Numbered from the stretch's first letter, positions 48,170 to 60,065 are shown. The stretch is 64,000 nt of DNA from Desmodus rotundus (GCF_022682495.2 NC_071389.1:10407199-10471198); one strand, 5' to 3'. The notes: generated by a model from the letters alone, not told the origin. Made by a program: numbers and translations.

Positions 48170-48520
48170 TGCAAATAATATAATTTTGAACTTGTCTTTC
48201 TCCTTCCTCTCCCCTCCCCCAAATCTAATTGATTACCGCCCCATGATAAATGGCACCCAGAGCAGAAGTGTGCTAAGAGCCGCCATAGAGTGGTGCTCAG
48301 GGAACAGGGCCGATCCTCCCGTCCTTCAGACGGGGCCGTTCCAGGGAGAGAATAAGCCTCCCCCAACGTCCCTCTAAGCCAAGGGGTGGGTGTGGGCGAT
48401 TGAACAGGCAATATAAAGAATCCGTTTCTGTCGGCGCAGCACTTTCCGGTCCGTATAAAAGGCTTATGTCCATTTCCCCATTTGCTTCGCCTCTCAAAAA
48501 TTCTAGAAGCTGAAAGGTTG
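48170..48520. promoter_or_regulatory. candidate conserved non-coding element
   Basis: Repeat-free, with AATCTAATTGATTACCGCCC and CATGATAAATGGCACCCAGA plus intact CpGs. Function inferred only. Confidence 0.33.
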
Positions 48521-48534
48521 GCGGGCTACGTTTT

Positions 48535-48645
48535 ATGGAACCCATTTTACAGTTGAGAAGACTGTCACCTGAGGGAGGGGTCCACTGATTTGCCCAAGTT
48601 CCCACCAGAGATTGGTGGCAAAGGCTGGGCTGGGACGGGGTGAAC
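48535..48645 (-). repeat. MIR SINE fragment
   Basis: CCCATTTTACAGTTGAGAAG and TTTGCCCAAGTTCCCACCAG; reverse MIR. Confidence 0.7.
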
Positions 48646-48784
48646 CTCATGGTAGGAGGAGCATTTAACTCTAGTAGATACACTTGTGGATGGGCATGGG
48701 GCAGCCTTCTCTTTCCAAGAATGCCAGGGGCTGTGCAAGAGCAGGCCTGTGTTCCCAAGTCGCAAAGGCTGTGGGGTGATTCGT

Positions 48785-49140
48785 TGAGCAGAGAGCCATC
48801 ATTTTATCTCCAAAGTGAGTTACGATGACCGAAGCGAAGTTCTGCTTTCAAGAAAAAGGCAGGCGACATGTCAGAGTTAATTTCATAAAGCTAATCACCC
48901 GACCCTCACGTCGCTGTTTCCATCTTAACCGTGGAGTGTGACAAACCAGCTCCCGCCTCCCCTGACGGCCGTGGAGCAGACACGACCGAGGTCAGCTGTG
49001 ATGCACAGCTGTGGCAATGCAAAGCCACGCTCCCTTTCCTGTACTTGACAAAATCAAAGCAACTTCCAGCAGCATTCCTCTCTGCTGAAGGCCAAAGACA
49101 AAAATAAACTGGGAAGTCCACTGGCTTGATTTGGGGCCAG
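48785..49140. promoter_or_regulatory. candidate conserved non-coding element
   Basis: Repeat-free block with GAGTTACGATGACCGAAGCG, AGAGTTAATTTCATAAAGCT, AATCACCCGACCCTCACGTC and several undecayed CpGs. Among the strongest enhancer-like blocks here by appearance. Confidence 0.4.
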
Positions 49141-49740
49141 GTCGATGGCTGTGACCTCTGTTTGACCTTGATGGCGGACTTGCAGAACAGGGCGGGGCAG
49201 GGGCTCTTCCTACTGCCCAGGATGTACCCAGGAGTGGTAGGTAAATCCTGAAGCTCTGCCCAGTGTAGGTTCTTCCTGCTATTATGATGGAGAACTACTG
49301 TTTGTCCCCTCCCTAAGCCACACGTGGCAGCCTGCTCGGTGTCTCTTGACCTGAGAAGGGTCGTCTCAGGCACGCACGCCCGCGAGAGCCTTATTCTAGC
49401 ACAGGCATGTCTGAAGGCACAATCTCAAAGTCCGCGGGAGTGAGGCACTAAGAGAGGATGTGTTGGACACTGTCACAGAAGAAGAGGGGAGAGATCAGTG
49501 AGCCCGGGCTCGCGCTTGATGATGCTTTGCCATTCTGTGCCACCCAGATCACAGCCACATGGCTCTGCTTTATACTGCTCATTCCAGAGCCCGACTTTGA
49601 ACGTAGGATTGTTCTGGTCCGAGAAGTCACTTTATGCCTGGGCCTGCAGCTGGCCATCTTCCTGTGACTGGACGCTGCTCCCACGGCCATGGAATCTATC
49701 TCAGGATGGGCACATAAGGGGACTGCTCACTTTGACCTTG
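49140..49740. other. intron, unassigned
   Basis: Unique sequence with scattered CpGs; no repeat or exon recognised. Confidence 0.3.
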
Positions 49741-49744
49741 GTCA

Positions 49745-50135
49745 GAAATTGTAACAGGGGTGGGATGGAGGTGAGAATGGCGATGGGCTTGGGATTGGGG
49801 AAGGGGTAGAGACAGAAATAAGGACTGAGTTAAGGTGGGGATAGAGTTGGGGGTAGGGATAGGGATGGGGAAGGGAGTGGAAGTGGGGGTAGGACTGGAA
49901 GTGGGGGTGTTGGGGATGGAGGTGAGGATGACAGAAAAGATGGAAGTGAGGATGGAAGAAAGATAGAGATGTGGATGGGGGTGAGGATGGAGGTGGAGAA
50001 GAAACAGAGAGGAGGTGGAATGGAGGTGAGGATGGAAGTGAGGATGGAGGTGAGGAAGGAGGACAGGATAGAGGTGGAGAAAGAAACAGAGAGGAGATGG
50101 AATGGAGGTGAGGAGGGAGGTGGGGGTGGGAAGTG
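49745..50135 (+). repeat. purine-rich GGTGAGGATGGA-type minisatellite
   Basis: Variants of GGATGGAGGTGAGGATGG repeat over about 390 bp with almost no C on this strand. A 179-codon minus frame here is a repeat artefact rich in Ser, Pro and His. Confidence 0.88.
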
Positions 50136-50694
50136 GTTGGGACTACTAGGAGTGAAGGAAGGTTGTAGACGACAAGTCTATGAAACAGTGGGTTGTGGGA
50201 GAAAGGACGCTGTTCACAATCAAAGGAAGGTAAAGAAAGGAGGAAGGAGAGAGGGTGACCGTGATGTGTGGGGTGAAGCATCCGTCAACAGCCAGGGACT
50301 CCCGGGTGTAGGCAGCTCCCCGACTGTCTGCGCTTAGAGCCCTGCAGCAGGTGAGATGGCAGAGTAACATTTTTCTAGGACACAGTGGCTGAGGACCACA
50401 TTGACGGGGAGAGTGTGGGAAGCCTGGGCTGTCCACGCTGATATTAGCAGCTCTGCTGCGTCGTCGCCCGTACGACTGAAATCTGTTATTGTCTTAGGAG
50501 CTTGATTAACGGTACATATTGCTAACACCTGCTCAGCAATATAACGAGGGACAGGAACACAGCTCCCAATCAGGGCCTGTGTGGGTGGCGTGCGTGACTT
50601 GGGTGCAGATCTACAGAATGGGGACGTGTGCACGTGAGGATGCATGTGTGCGTGTTGGGGGGCACCCGTGCCGTGCCAGGAACCCCAGCCTGCA

Positions 50695-50830
50695 TTTGCA
50701 AAGCCTGGGGTGCCCATGCAGGCTCTGCCATTGACTCACCGTGTGACCACAGGCAAACCTCTCCCTCTCTCTGACCCCAGTTGCTTACCTGTAAATGGAA
50801 GTTCTAATCCAGTGCTGGGCAAGAGGAATA
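50695..50830 (+). repeat. MIR SINE
   Basis: CAGGCTCTGCCATTGACTCA, CCGTGTGACCACAGGCAAAC, CTCTCTGACCCCAGTTGCTT; sense MIR, running into the next element. Confidence 0.8.
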
Positions 50831-51130
50831 TAAGGCAAGGTGCGTATGTTATTGTAAGTTTTCCAATAACCACGTTGAGAAAAGTTTTTAAAGGTAAAAG
50901 TACTATAACATATTTATTAAGTTCAATATAGCCCAAATGTTATTTCAACATGTAACCAATATAAAATATTAATACTATTCTTTAATAACATTCTTTTTAC
51001 AATTGTCTTCAAAATTCAGAGTATATTGTATACTTACAGCACATATGAACTTGCGAAAAAGCCACATTTTGAGTGCTCAGCAGCCACATGGGGTTAGTGA
51101 TGACTGTATATTGACCTGTGCCAGTCCAGG
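50805..51130 (+). repeat. hAT-type DNA transposon fossil
   Basis: CCAGTGCTGGGCAAGAGGAA start, TTCAACATGTAACCAATATA, CTTACAGCACATATGAACTT and CAGCCACATGGGGTTAGTGA. This is a well-known mammalian hAT-like MITE; subfamily name uncertain. Confidence 0.75.
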
Positions 51131-51224
51131 GCATTTTCTGGGCTCCTCGTTGGACTGTGAGTGCCCCAAGGGCAGAGACCACGTTTTATTCTCCCAGCCA
51201 GTAGCAAGGATCCTCAGAGAAAGA

Positions 51225-51475
51225 ATGTTAGTAATATTGCTAATAGATGCAGCTGACATGCATCGGGTGCACTTTTAAAACACTTTGAGGTCCTACATCA
51301 TTGATTCCTCACAAGTAACCTGTAATTTCATTTTGCAATAAGGAAATTGAGGTTCAGAGGTTAAATAACATACTCAGGGTCACACGCCCAGTAGTGGTAC
51401 AGCTGGTCTTTGAACCCTGGGTGGTTGAATTTAGAGCCCACACTCTTAACCATTGTCCTAGACTCCCTTCCTCTC
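51225..51475 (-). repeat. MIR SINE, near full length
   Basis: CTAATAGATGCAGCTGACAT, ATTGAGGTTCAGAGGTTAAA, GGGTCACACGCCCAGTAGTG, CTCTTAACCATTG; reverse MIR. Confidence 0.85.
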
Positions 51476-51965
51476 TTAGAGATACAAATAGTACTAGTTA
51501 AAATTGCTAAACTGTATCAGAGGCTCCCAAGGTATCAAGCGTCTTGTAAACATCAAGGAGCATGTCTCATGTACTCCTCAAAGCAATCCTATAAGGAAGG
51601 TTCTAGGTGCCTACTTCCTGTCTGCTCAGTGAAGGTAAGGAAGCTTGAATGAGTGATTTTGAAGGTGCCCCCTGCCCAGGTCTCAGCCTCCAGGACTCTT
51701 GGAGGGTGCACAAATGCCACCGCGAGCTCTGCCAGACCTTTGTGCTAAACTCTAACTGGCTCGGTCCTTGATCTTCGGGGCAAAGGAGGTAAGGAAAGCC
51801 TCCCTGGGGCAGTTCTCAAGGGATCTGGATTTCCAGTATCCGTGGAAGCAGAGACGTGCCAGGGGAAGGAGTGTTCCCGGTGGCTAAAGTGTGTAGTTAG
51901 GGCTCAGGTGCCCACAGGTATGAGCTCCTTCCTTCTCTCCAAAGATCTAGAAGGCAGAGCTTCAC
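51475..51965. other. intron, mostly unassigned
   Basis: A weak MIR-like stretch at 51510-51610 (CAAAGCAATCCTATAAGGAA). Otherwise unique. Confidence 0.3.
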
Positions 51966-51969
51966 ATCC

Positions 51970-52175
51970 AAGGTTAGGCTCCGGAGCTGGGGCGCTTGGC
52001 TTGAAATCCTGACTCCTTCCATGAACCCAGGCAAGCTGCTTCACCTCTTAAGTCTCCTCATTTGTAAAGCGGGAGTACATAAACCCACGCATAGACTAAT
52101 AGCGAGGATTACGTGAATTAACACAGGTGAGGGCTTGGAACGGCTTCTGGCTCCTAAATGTGAGCCGTTGTTGGT
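51970..52175 (+). repeat. MIR SINE
   Basis: CTTGGCTTGAAATCCTGACT, TAAGTCTCCTCATTTGTAAA, GCGAGGATTACGTGAATTAA; sense MIR. Confidence 0.8.
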
Positions 52176-52499
52176 TCTTGCGGTAACATCCCAGTTCTCA
52201 GTTGAATTTCACAGAAGCTTGATTGTAGAATCTGCAACTTCTGGGTAATTGAAATGTTCTGGTATATTTCCCCCCCTCAGAATTCCTACCTCACTTACCA
52301 TCTGTCTCATCCCATCTTACACTTAATTACAATTCTCTGACTATTGTTCTCCCTTCGCTTCCTGTGTGCTTCCCCCGCTGACAGCCCATGGTGGCTGCCT
52401 GGATGAATGAATGATTCCTACCTGGCTCCGTTTCCCAAGACCTTAAAATAGAGTTGCCAGGCGGCGGCCGCCCTTGCCAGACGGTGAGCCTCTCGTGGC

Positions 52500-52595
52500 G
52501 GTGTCTGTGTCATCACGGGGTGCCTACTGTGAGCACCTGGCACCATGCCCCACACCTAGTAGGTGTCAGGAAATGTTTGTCGAGTTTAATTAAAC
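52500..52595 (+). repeat. L2 LINE 3' tail
   Basis: GCACCTGGCACCATGCCCCA, AGTAGGTGTCAGGAAATGTT; sense L2 terminus. Confidence 0.6.
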
Positions 52596-52769
52596 TTAAC
52601 CGGGGTGAAAATCTCGTGCCAGAAGGAAAAGCCCACCCCTCTTCGTTTTCTCTGCTTCCCTCAGTGCTCAGGACCCGGGGCCGGATAAGCCAGAACGGAC
52701 AGCTTTTCCCAAGTGCAGTTCTAAGATTCTGGCTTTTGTGCTGCTGATAACAACGGGGCTTAGCAAATA

Positions 52770-52965
52770 ATCAGAAGCATCATAAGAATAGGGAATTCCT
52801 GCTATGCGCTGAGCCTTTTCATATTAGCTGGCTGGTTCTTCAACTATGTCTGCCAAGTAGGACTCCCGTTTCAGGAAGTGGGTGCTGAGGCTCACGGTTT
52901 GGTAACTAGCCCAAGGACATGGAGGCGGTGGTGACTTAGCTGGGACAGGGACCCAGGCGTGCCTG
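52770..52965 (-). repeat. MIR SINE
   Basis: TTCCTGCTATGCGCTGAGCC, then GCTGAGGCTCACGGTTTGGT; reverse MIR, diverged. Confidence 0.6.
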
Positions 52966-53104
52966 GTGGCTCCACGTGGGCCCGTTCCAGTACCACACGG
53001 TGCCTGGAGCACGGCTTTGGCAAAGTAGCCAGTGGCGCCTGGTGAGCAGAGCAGAGCAGAGAGGTGAGCTGGTGGGGCAGGGCCATCCATGGTCAGCGGC
53101 TTCC

Positions 53105-53305
53105 AGCATAAAAGGAAGGTGGGAAGCCTCCTGTCAAAGTCACGGACTCCCTCCTACTGCCCTCACCGCAGTCTAAGCTCTCCATCTCCCTGGCCTCTGT
53201 TCTGTTCCCAGTCTCTCAAAATGCAACTCAGGTCAGGCCACTGCTCTGCCTCAAAACCTTCCATGGCTCCCTTCTGCTCTCAGGACAAAGAAGGAAAACT
53301 CAGAA
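53105..53305 (+). repeat. L2 LINE fragment
   Basis: CTCAGGTCAGGCCACTGCTC, CTCAAAACCTTCCATGGCTC, AGGACAAAGAAGG; sense L2. Confidence 0.75.
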
Positions 53306-53758
53306 CAGCCAGCGGAAGGCTCGTGACCCTGTCCGTCTCTGGGGGCTGGGGCAGGGGAGGGGCAAACAAGCGAAGAAAGCCCCGATTTGCAGCTGCGGCT
53401 GATGTCCGCGCCTAGTGTGGCCCGTGGCCCATATCCAGCTAGCAGCCACTTGACAACGGGTCTCGAACTTCCTGAAAACGCCACAGTAGGCTCTCTGAGC
53501 CCATGGGAACCTGAACCTGGGGGTGAGGGGCGACCCACCCCCAGCCGCCCTGTTCAGTGCTCTGCTCATGGGCCCAGCCCCACTGGGCACCAGGTTCCCC
53601 TGTGTCCCATCCCTCTGTGTACACCCAGCTGGGATGGCATTCTCACTGTGGCTGATGGCATTGGCACCCTCTGGGGTTGGGCAGCATTTGCCCCCACCCC
53701 CGCCCAGCACTCAGTCTGGGGCCTGGCCCATCTGAGGTACGCAGTGAATTCTTCCTGA

Positions 53759-54193
<435 letters not shown>

Positions 54194-54234
54194 TAGGGGA
54201 GCCCAGCATCATGCTCACCCCACCCTAGTGACTG

Positions 54235-54345
54235 AACAGGGTACAGACACATGAACCCAGGGAGGGGAAGGGACATCTCCAGAGTCACCCACGGTATTCA
54301 TGACAGAGCTGGGACTCAAGTTCATGTCCTCCAGCTTCAAGTCCA
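54235..54345 (-). repeat. MIR SINE fragment
   Basis: CATCTCCAGAGTCACCCACG and GGGACTCAAGTTCATGTCCT; reverse MIR, diverged. Confidence 0.5.
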
Positions 54346-55370
54346 ATGTGAAGGAAAGAAGGATGGAAGCAAAGAATGGAAGAGAAGGAATCCCTGTTTT
54401 GGTTAATGCCTTATTACACCTAGGTGCTCCGAGGTCTCTCTGCCCAGCACCTGAGCTATGGTCACGGCCACGGCAGGGACAGAGGTGACAGCGTCTGCTG
54501 AGAGTAGGGTTCCAGCCCGGCCTGCCACACACACTGAATAACCCTGAGCAGGAAGATCTCCCCTCTGCTCCCCATTTCTGTAAGGAGGTTTAGTGGGTGG
54601 ATGCTATTAAAGGTTTTCAGGGTTTTAAGTAGCAATAGGACCATTTGGTCTGCATGAAATACACAGAAGCCCCATGTATTTAAATGTTGCTAAAACAGTG
54701 AAAAGCGAGGGAAGGGCGGGTTGCCTATGCTGATCCCTGAGGCACCTCTGTGGAGCCCTTGGGGTTCCATGTGGAGATGCTACGGGCCGCAGGCTCCCAA
54801 GGCCCTCCCAGCATTGACATTTAGGTGTCGACCCTGAGAGTTTCTCACCTTACTAGGGCCAGTGAGGGAGGGACAGGTAGGGTTCAAGTTCAAGGAGGGG
54901 AAGGCTAGGCATTCCAGACCCTGATTGTCTCACAGGCATGTTCCAGTGGGGTGACCCAGGGACCCAGCCAGCCTCCCCCCAGCTGCCCAGGACAGGGCAA
55001 TAAACACATGCAGAAAGACTCAAGATGGGGCAGTGGGCAGGCGGCACAGGTGAGGCGGGGAATAGGTGTTTGGAGACTCACCTTTGGTGAGGCCCATTTT
55101 CCCCACCTGCACCTACGTTCCCAAGGCGAGAAATGAACAGGCACCTTCAACGCCAGCACGGGTGAGAGCAGGGCGTAGACCCAGGTTCTCTCCTTTGGAG
55201 CCCATTCAGAGGTCTGGACCCCGAAAATCAAGCAAGCTGTCCTTTTTCCCTAAAGAAAAGCTTTTCTAAAGGGGCCCAAAGAAAGTTTCCTCTCAGCCCT
55301 GGGGCTGCAGGGAAAACCCCTCCCCCACCTGCCTGCTTCTGCCATTCAAGACAGGGCACTAAATATTCAA
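54345..55370. other. intron, unassigned
   Basis: Unique sequence in the short intron; no repeat or exon recognised. Confidence 0.3.
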
Positions 55371-55374
55371 ATAT

Positions 55375-55532
55375 ACACAGGAAAAGACATATATATATGA
55401 AGACATATATAAAAAATATATATATGTGTGTGTATGTGTACCAAGATAAAAAGACAGCAAATTAAATACATATATATGTATATACATATATACATACAAA
55501 TATATATATCTTCATATATATATGATCCTCAT
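55375..55532. repeat. AT/ACATAT-rich microsatellite with internal inverted repeats
   Basis: TA, CATATA and TGTG repeats. ATATATATGAAG near 55393 is mirrored by CTTCATATATAT near 55511, so the block can fold. Confidence 0.85.
55437..55467 (+). repeat. 31-bp direct repeat, copy 1
   Basis: Includes AAAAAGACAGCAAATTAAAT. Matches 55919-55949 at 30 of 31 positions (G/A at the ninth base). Confidence 0.9.
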
Positions 55533-55534
55533 CT

Positions 55535-56000
55535 CCCCACATTCCAGGCATCTTACATTTGCCTGGAAGGTCAGAACTTGAAAAAATTCTTTGATATAAA
55601 TTACAAATATGCTTTTGAAGCACTTTTCAAAAAAAAAAAAAAAGGAAAAGAAAAAACCAAAGCAGGCTATGGCTATTATGTGCATAAGAGATTTTTCGTT
55701 GGAGCTATAAACTCTGACAGATTCTCTGCACTGCTCATTTCATTTACTGCCCACCCCCCAGCACCAATCCCCCCGCTCTGTTACCTCGCCCTCCTCCCTC
55801 CCCAACCTGCGCCAGCATCCTAAGAGCTGCTTCCTGCCCTCTGCTCTCCCCATCTTCCATCTATTTATTTATCTGATTTATTAAAAATACACCCAATCCC
55901 CACAGGCCTCTGGGCACCTGTACCAAAATAAAAAGACAGCAAATTAAATTAAATGCCGCCTCTCAAAACTTCAATTGCTCACTAGCAGAGAAAGCAAGAA
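55535..56000. promoter_or_regulatory. candidate conserved non-coding element
   Basis: Outside the A-run at 55629-55643 the block is repeat-free, with GATATAAATTACAAATATGC and GGCTATGGCTATTATGTGCA. Possible intronic regulatory or splicing element; inference. Confidence 0.3.
55919..55949 (+). repeat. 31-bp direct repeat, copy 2
   Basis: Second copy, 482 bp from the first, in repeat-free AT-rich sequence. Confidence 0.9.
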
Positions 56001-56274
56001 GATGATGCTCTCGCCTCATCCCCCCACACCTAGCTTCCTCCCACACACGCACCTGTTTCTTGCCTTGTCTCCAGAACCTTCAAAGCGACCTCACATGCAG
56101 GGATCCTTTCCTCATTCTTCTGATGCCTCACTTAACCTCAGCCCCGCTCTACTTTCTCATCCATTTGTTCTTCCCGGTGGGCATGGACCACCCTTGGAGC
56201 CCAGGTGGCCACCAGGTTGGGTCCTGGGCCCTTCTATCTGCTCATTGGTTCTAGGCATCCCACAGCCCCATGAA

Positions 56275-56365
56275 GCATGTGCTTGTATTCACCTGTACAA
56301 GTAAGGAAACTGAGGTGCAAAGCCCCTGCCACCAGGGTCTGCATGTCCTCACTAAACTGTGCCAC
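56275..56365 (-). repeat. MIR SINE fragment
   Basis: TACAAGTAAGGAAACTGAGG; reverse MIR, 170 bp before exon C. Confidence 0.6.
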
Positions 56366-56529
56366 CTCAGTCTTGGGGTGCTAGAGGGAAATGAATAAGG
56401 AGGTCCATCAGGAAGGCTACCAGGAAAAGGAGGCTCCAGAAGCACAGCCTTCTGTGGCCATATCCTCTGAGAGCCCATTGGGAGGTCTAGGTCATTGGCA
56501 CAAAATCTTTTCCCATACCCTCCTTGTGA

Positions 56530-57072
<543 letters not shown>

Positions 57073-57165
57073 TAAGGGCCCAGGCTGCTGGCCGTCGTGG
57101 AGATAGGGAGGACGGGGAGAAAACTGGAGTCAGGGGCAGGCACACAGGTAACAGTCTGGGTTCTT

Positions 57166-57357
57166 TTTTTTTTTTTTTACCCTCACCCAAGAATATATTT
57201 ATTGATTTTGGAGAGAGAGAGAGAGAGAGAGACATTGATGTGAGAGAGGAACATTGATTGCTTGCCTCCTGTATGTACCCCGACCAGGGATCGAACCTGA
57301 AAACTTTGGTATACAGGAAGATGCTCCAACCAACTGAACCACCCAGCAAGGGCAGAA
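57166..57357 (-). repeat. VES SINE (bat tRNA-derived)
   Basis: Reverse orientation: T-run, (GA)n, ACATTGATGTGAGAGAGGAA, CCGACCAGGGATCGAACCTG (B box) and CCAACTGAACCACCCAGCAA (head). Perfect 11-bp target duplication TCTGGGTTCTT at 57155-57165 and 57358-57368. Its insertion edge is 155 bp after the exon C donor. Confidence 0.96.
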
Positions 57358-57404
57358 TCTGGGTTCTTAAGCAGGTTTGCTGAGCTGGATAGGAGGACAT
57401 GGGA

Positions 57405-58045
57405 GATTCTAGTGAGGGAGGGAGAGTTTGCTGGATAGGGTCAGGAACACAAGAGGTCGCAAGAGTTTGGTCCATCAGGATCAAGCATATGGATCAGTCC
57501 TGACCAGCGTGGCTAAGTGGGTTGAGCATCAGCCTGTGAACCAAAAGGTCGCCAGTTTGATTCCCAGTCAGGGCACATGCCTGGGTTGCAGGCTGGATCC
57601 CCATCTGGGAGTGTGCGAGGGGCAACTGATCAATATTTCTCTTGCACAACAATCTGTCTTCCTCCCTTCCCCTCTCTCTAAAAATAAATGAAATCTTTAA
57701 AGAAAAGAATATGGATCGGCGTGAGAAAACATAGAAGGTTTTCAAGGTTGTAAATAAACACAGAAAACATAGGGAGGCTTGCTGGAAGCATGAAGAACAC
57801 AGTTTGGACTCTTTGGGGGTGGGGGGTATTGCTGAGTCAGGTCACAGAAAGGTCCAGGAAGGTTTTGATCCATCACAGTCAGGAACACAGGAGGTGACAA
57901 AGAGGTTTTCTGTATGAGATGAAAGACCCATGAGCCCAGGGGACGGTTACTAAGAAAGGGTCACTGACATAGCAGGTTGGAGGCCCGCTGGATCCGGGTC
58001 AGGAAGCTTTGCCAGGTTGGGGTCAGGAACACAAAAGACACAGGA
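57405..58045 (+). repeat. degenerate tandem array, GTCAGGAACACA-type units
   Basis: GTCAGGAACACA occurs at 57440, 57879 and 58023 (approximate starts), each followed by an A/G-rich AGGTG-like word. Related GGAAGGTTTT and GGAGGCTTGCTGGA words lie between. The VES at 57498 interrupts the array. Confidence 0.55.
57498..57708 (+). repeat. VES SINE (bat tRNA-derived)
   Basis: TCCTGACCAGCGTGGCTAAG, TGGGTTGAGCATCAGCCTGT (A box), GCCAGTTTGATTCCCAGTC (B box), CTCTCTCTAAAAATAAATG end. Perfect 9-bp target duplication ATATGGATC at 57087-plus-400 (57487-57495) and 57709-57717. Confidence 0.95.
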
Positions 58046-58655
58046 GGGCACCACTCTGGCTTACACTTTTAAGTACGATGACAACCCTGTCATCTGTGGG
58101 GATGTGGGAGGTGGGCACAACCAGGAAACTGGACACCCCAGGCCAACTCAGCCTGAGAACCTGCTTCCTCTTCCCACAAAGCACCAGCTCGGGGCATCCC
58201 CGAGCAGGTCCCTAAGATCTGACTCCTTCCCCCTTACACGTCTCCTCCCAGCTGGGTCAAGGCAGGGAGAGGGCACATGTGGAATCTTCTCTAGCAGAAA
58301 TACAAGAGCCCCTTTGAATCAGCTTTTGTATTGACTGAGGGGCTGGGCCAGGGAGGTAGGCACACCTCCTGTCTGTACTGGTTCTCTGCTTGAAACCCTT
58401 TGGACCTTGACCTATAGCACCCGGAAGCTCTTCCTGGAGCCCAGAATGCCTGGACTTGTCCTCTGCATCTCCTGCGGTGATGGGCGCTGCATGGGGCCCT
58501 CCCAGCCCCTAACCCTCGTGACCGAGGACAGATAGCAATGACTGACGAGGGTGGGGACTTCAGCTTAGGCCAAGGGATCCAAAAGTCTTCTGTTTCCCTC
58601 TGGTTCACCAGAAAACCCAGCACCGACTGTGCACCAGACACCAAGGGATTTCATG
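58045..58655. other. intron, unassigned
   Basis: Unique sequence; nothing recognised. Confidence 0.3.
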
Positions 58656-58820
58656 GACATTTCGCATGTACTATGTGCCAGGAACATTTGCAAGGCTTAT
58701 CTCATTTATTCCTCACAAGGAGAAACTCACCGTGCAGTCCCATTTTATGGATGAGCAAAACTGAGTCTTGGGTTGGTGGAGCCCCTGAGTCACCAACCTG
58801 TAAAAAGCAGAGCTGGGATT
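58655..58820 (-). repeat. MIR SINE
   Basis: ATGTACTATGTGCCAGGAAC, CTCATTTATTCCTCACAAGG, GATGAGCAAAACTGAGTC; reverse MIR. Confidence 0.8.
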
Positions 58821-58974
58821 TCAAGCCAATTCTATGGTACCTTCTTCCCTCCCTGCAATGCCAACCACTGAACACACCAGCCCCAGAGCAGACATCCTTG
58901 GCTGGCTATGGGGTTATTTCCCTTAAGAACCATTAAATGGCCCTTTGATTTCCACAGGCCATCTGCCCAGACAG

Positions 58975-59170
58975 AAAGTAATAACTAGGGCTAACATTCA
59001 CTGAACACCTACTACAGACCACAGACTGTTGCTTGTCTCATATTAACTCAATCGTAATGCAATCATCCAATTGGTAATCCTCACGATAACTGAACGTGGT
59101 AGTGTTATTATCCCGTGTCACAGAGGAGGTAACTGAGCACCAGGGCGGTTAAATAAGGGAAGGTAAGTAG
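58975..59170 (-). repeat. MIR SINE
   Basis: GGGCTAACATTCACTGAACA, CCTACTACAGACCACAGACT, GTGTTATTATCCCGTGTCAC; reverse MIR. Confidence 0.8.
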
Positions 59171-59895
59171 GAGAGGATTCCAAGGCAGACAGTGTGACTT
59201 GTCACTGTGCTTCCACATGGCAGCCATTTGTCACGAGCTCCTACCCCACCCCCACCCCCGGGTACCATTTGCTCATCATTCCATAGAGACGCCATGAGCA
59301 CCCGCTATGGCCAGGCCCTGTGCCAGGTGCTGCGACTTCTCAACCCAGAGCCGGCCCTCCCACCTCCTTCCACCCCTCTCTCTGGATCCTCCGGCCTTCC
59401 CATGCTCCTTCCATCCCATCTTCAAGATACAACCTGCTCTTAGGCAGGGAGTAGCCTCAACCCTTCATCAGGCTGCTTCACCCATGAAAGCCACCACCTG
59501 CCTCTCTCGGCCAAGCACAGGCTTCCCACAGATGGCTCCCTGCCCTACCCGAACCGAGAATGAGAAAAACGAGACCAGACAAGGACTCAAAGCAGCTGGG
59601 AGATGAGCTTCAGCTTGCATCTTTGGAAACAGAGAGGGTGCTGCCAGAGGCCTGTTGCACCCCTTCCCATGCCCACCCCAAGGCAGCGGGACATATGTGT
59701 GCACAGCAGGGAAGGGGGAGAGGGAGACGTAGCGGGGCCACCAAGGTGAAGAGGCCAAACTGGGTGGGTGAGTAAGAGCCCCCCAGGCTGGCTCCCAGTC
59801 CTACCTCGGCTGCTGTCAGTTGGTGAGATCTCAGGCTTCTTAGGTCTCTGATCCTCAGTTTTCTGACCTATTGAATGGGGGGAAACCATAGTGAC
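59170..59895. other. intron, mostly unassigned
   Basis: Unique, with a possible L2 scrap at 59290-59480. No exon. Confidence 0.3.
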
Positions 59896-59899
59896 CTCA

Positions 59900-60065
59900 T
59901 ACATGTTTGGAGCATGTGCTAGGAGCCAGGCTCCACATCCGATGCGTTCTCCTTGCAACTGGGCAGTGACCCCATGAAGCCGTGAGAGATGCTACCACTG
60001 TTCCCATTTTTAAAATGAGGGGACGCGGGCTTCAAGGAATTCTCCTTAGGTCACCCAGCCAGGTC
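59900..60065 (-). repeat. MIR SINE
   Basis: TTCCCATTTTTAAAATGAGG after a diverged 5' half; reverse MIR. Confidence 0.6.

Noticed and set aside
49742..50281. 179-codon minus-strand frame rich in Ser, Pro and His
   Set aside because: It is the translation of a purine-rich minisatellite, not a gene.
52460..52475. GCGGCCGC-containing patch as a CpG island
   Set aside because: Only a few CpGs over a very short span, without an island-sized GC/CpG-rich region or nearby first exon.
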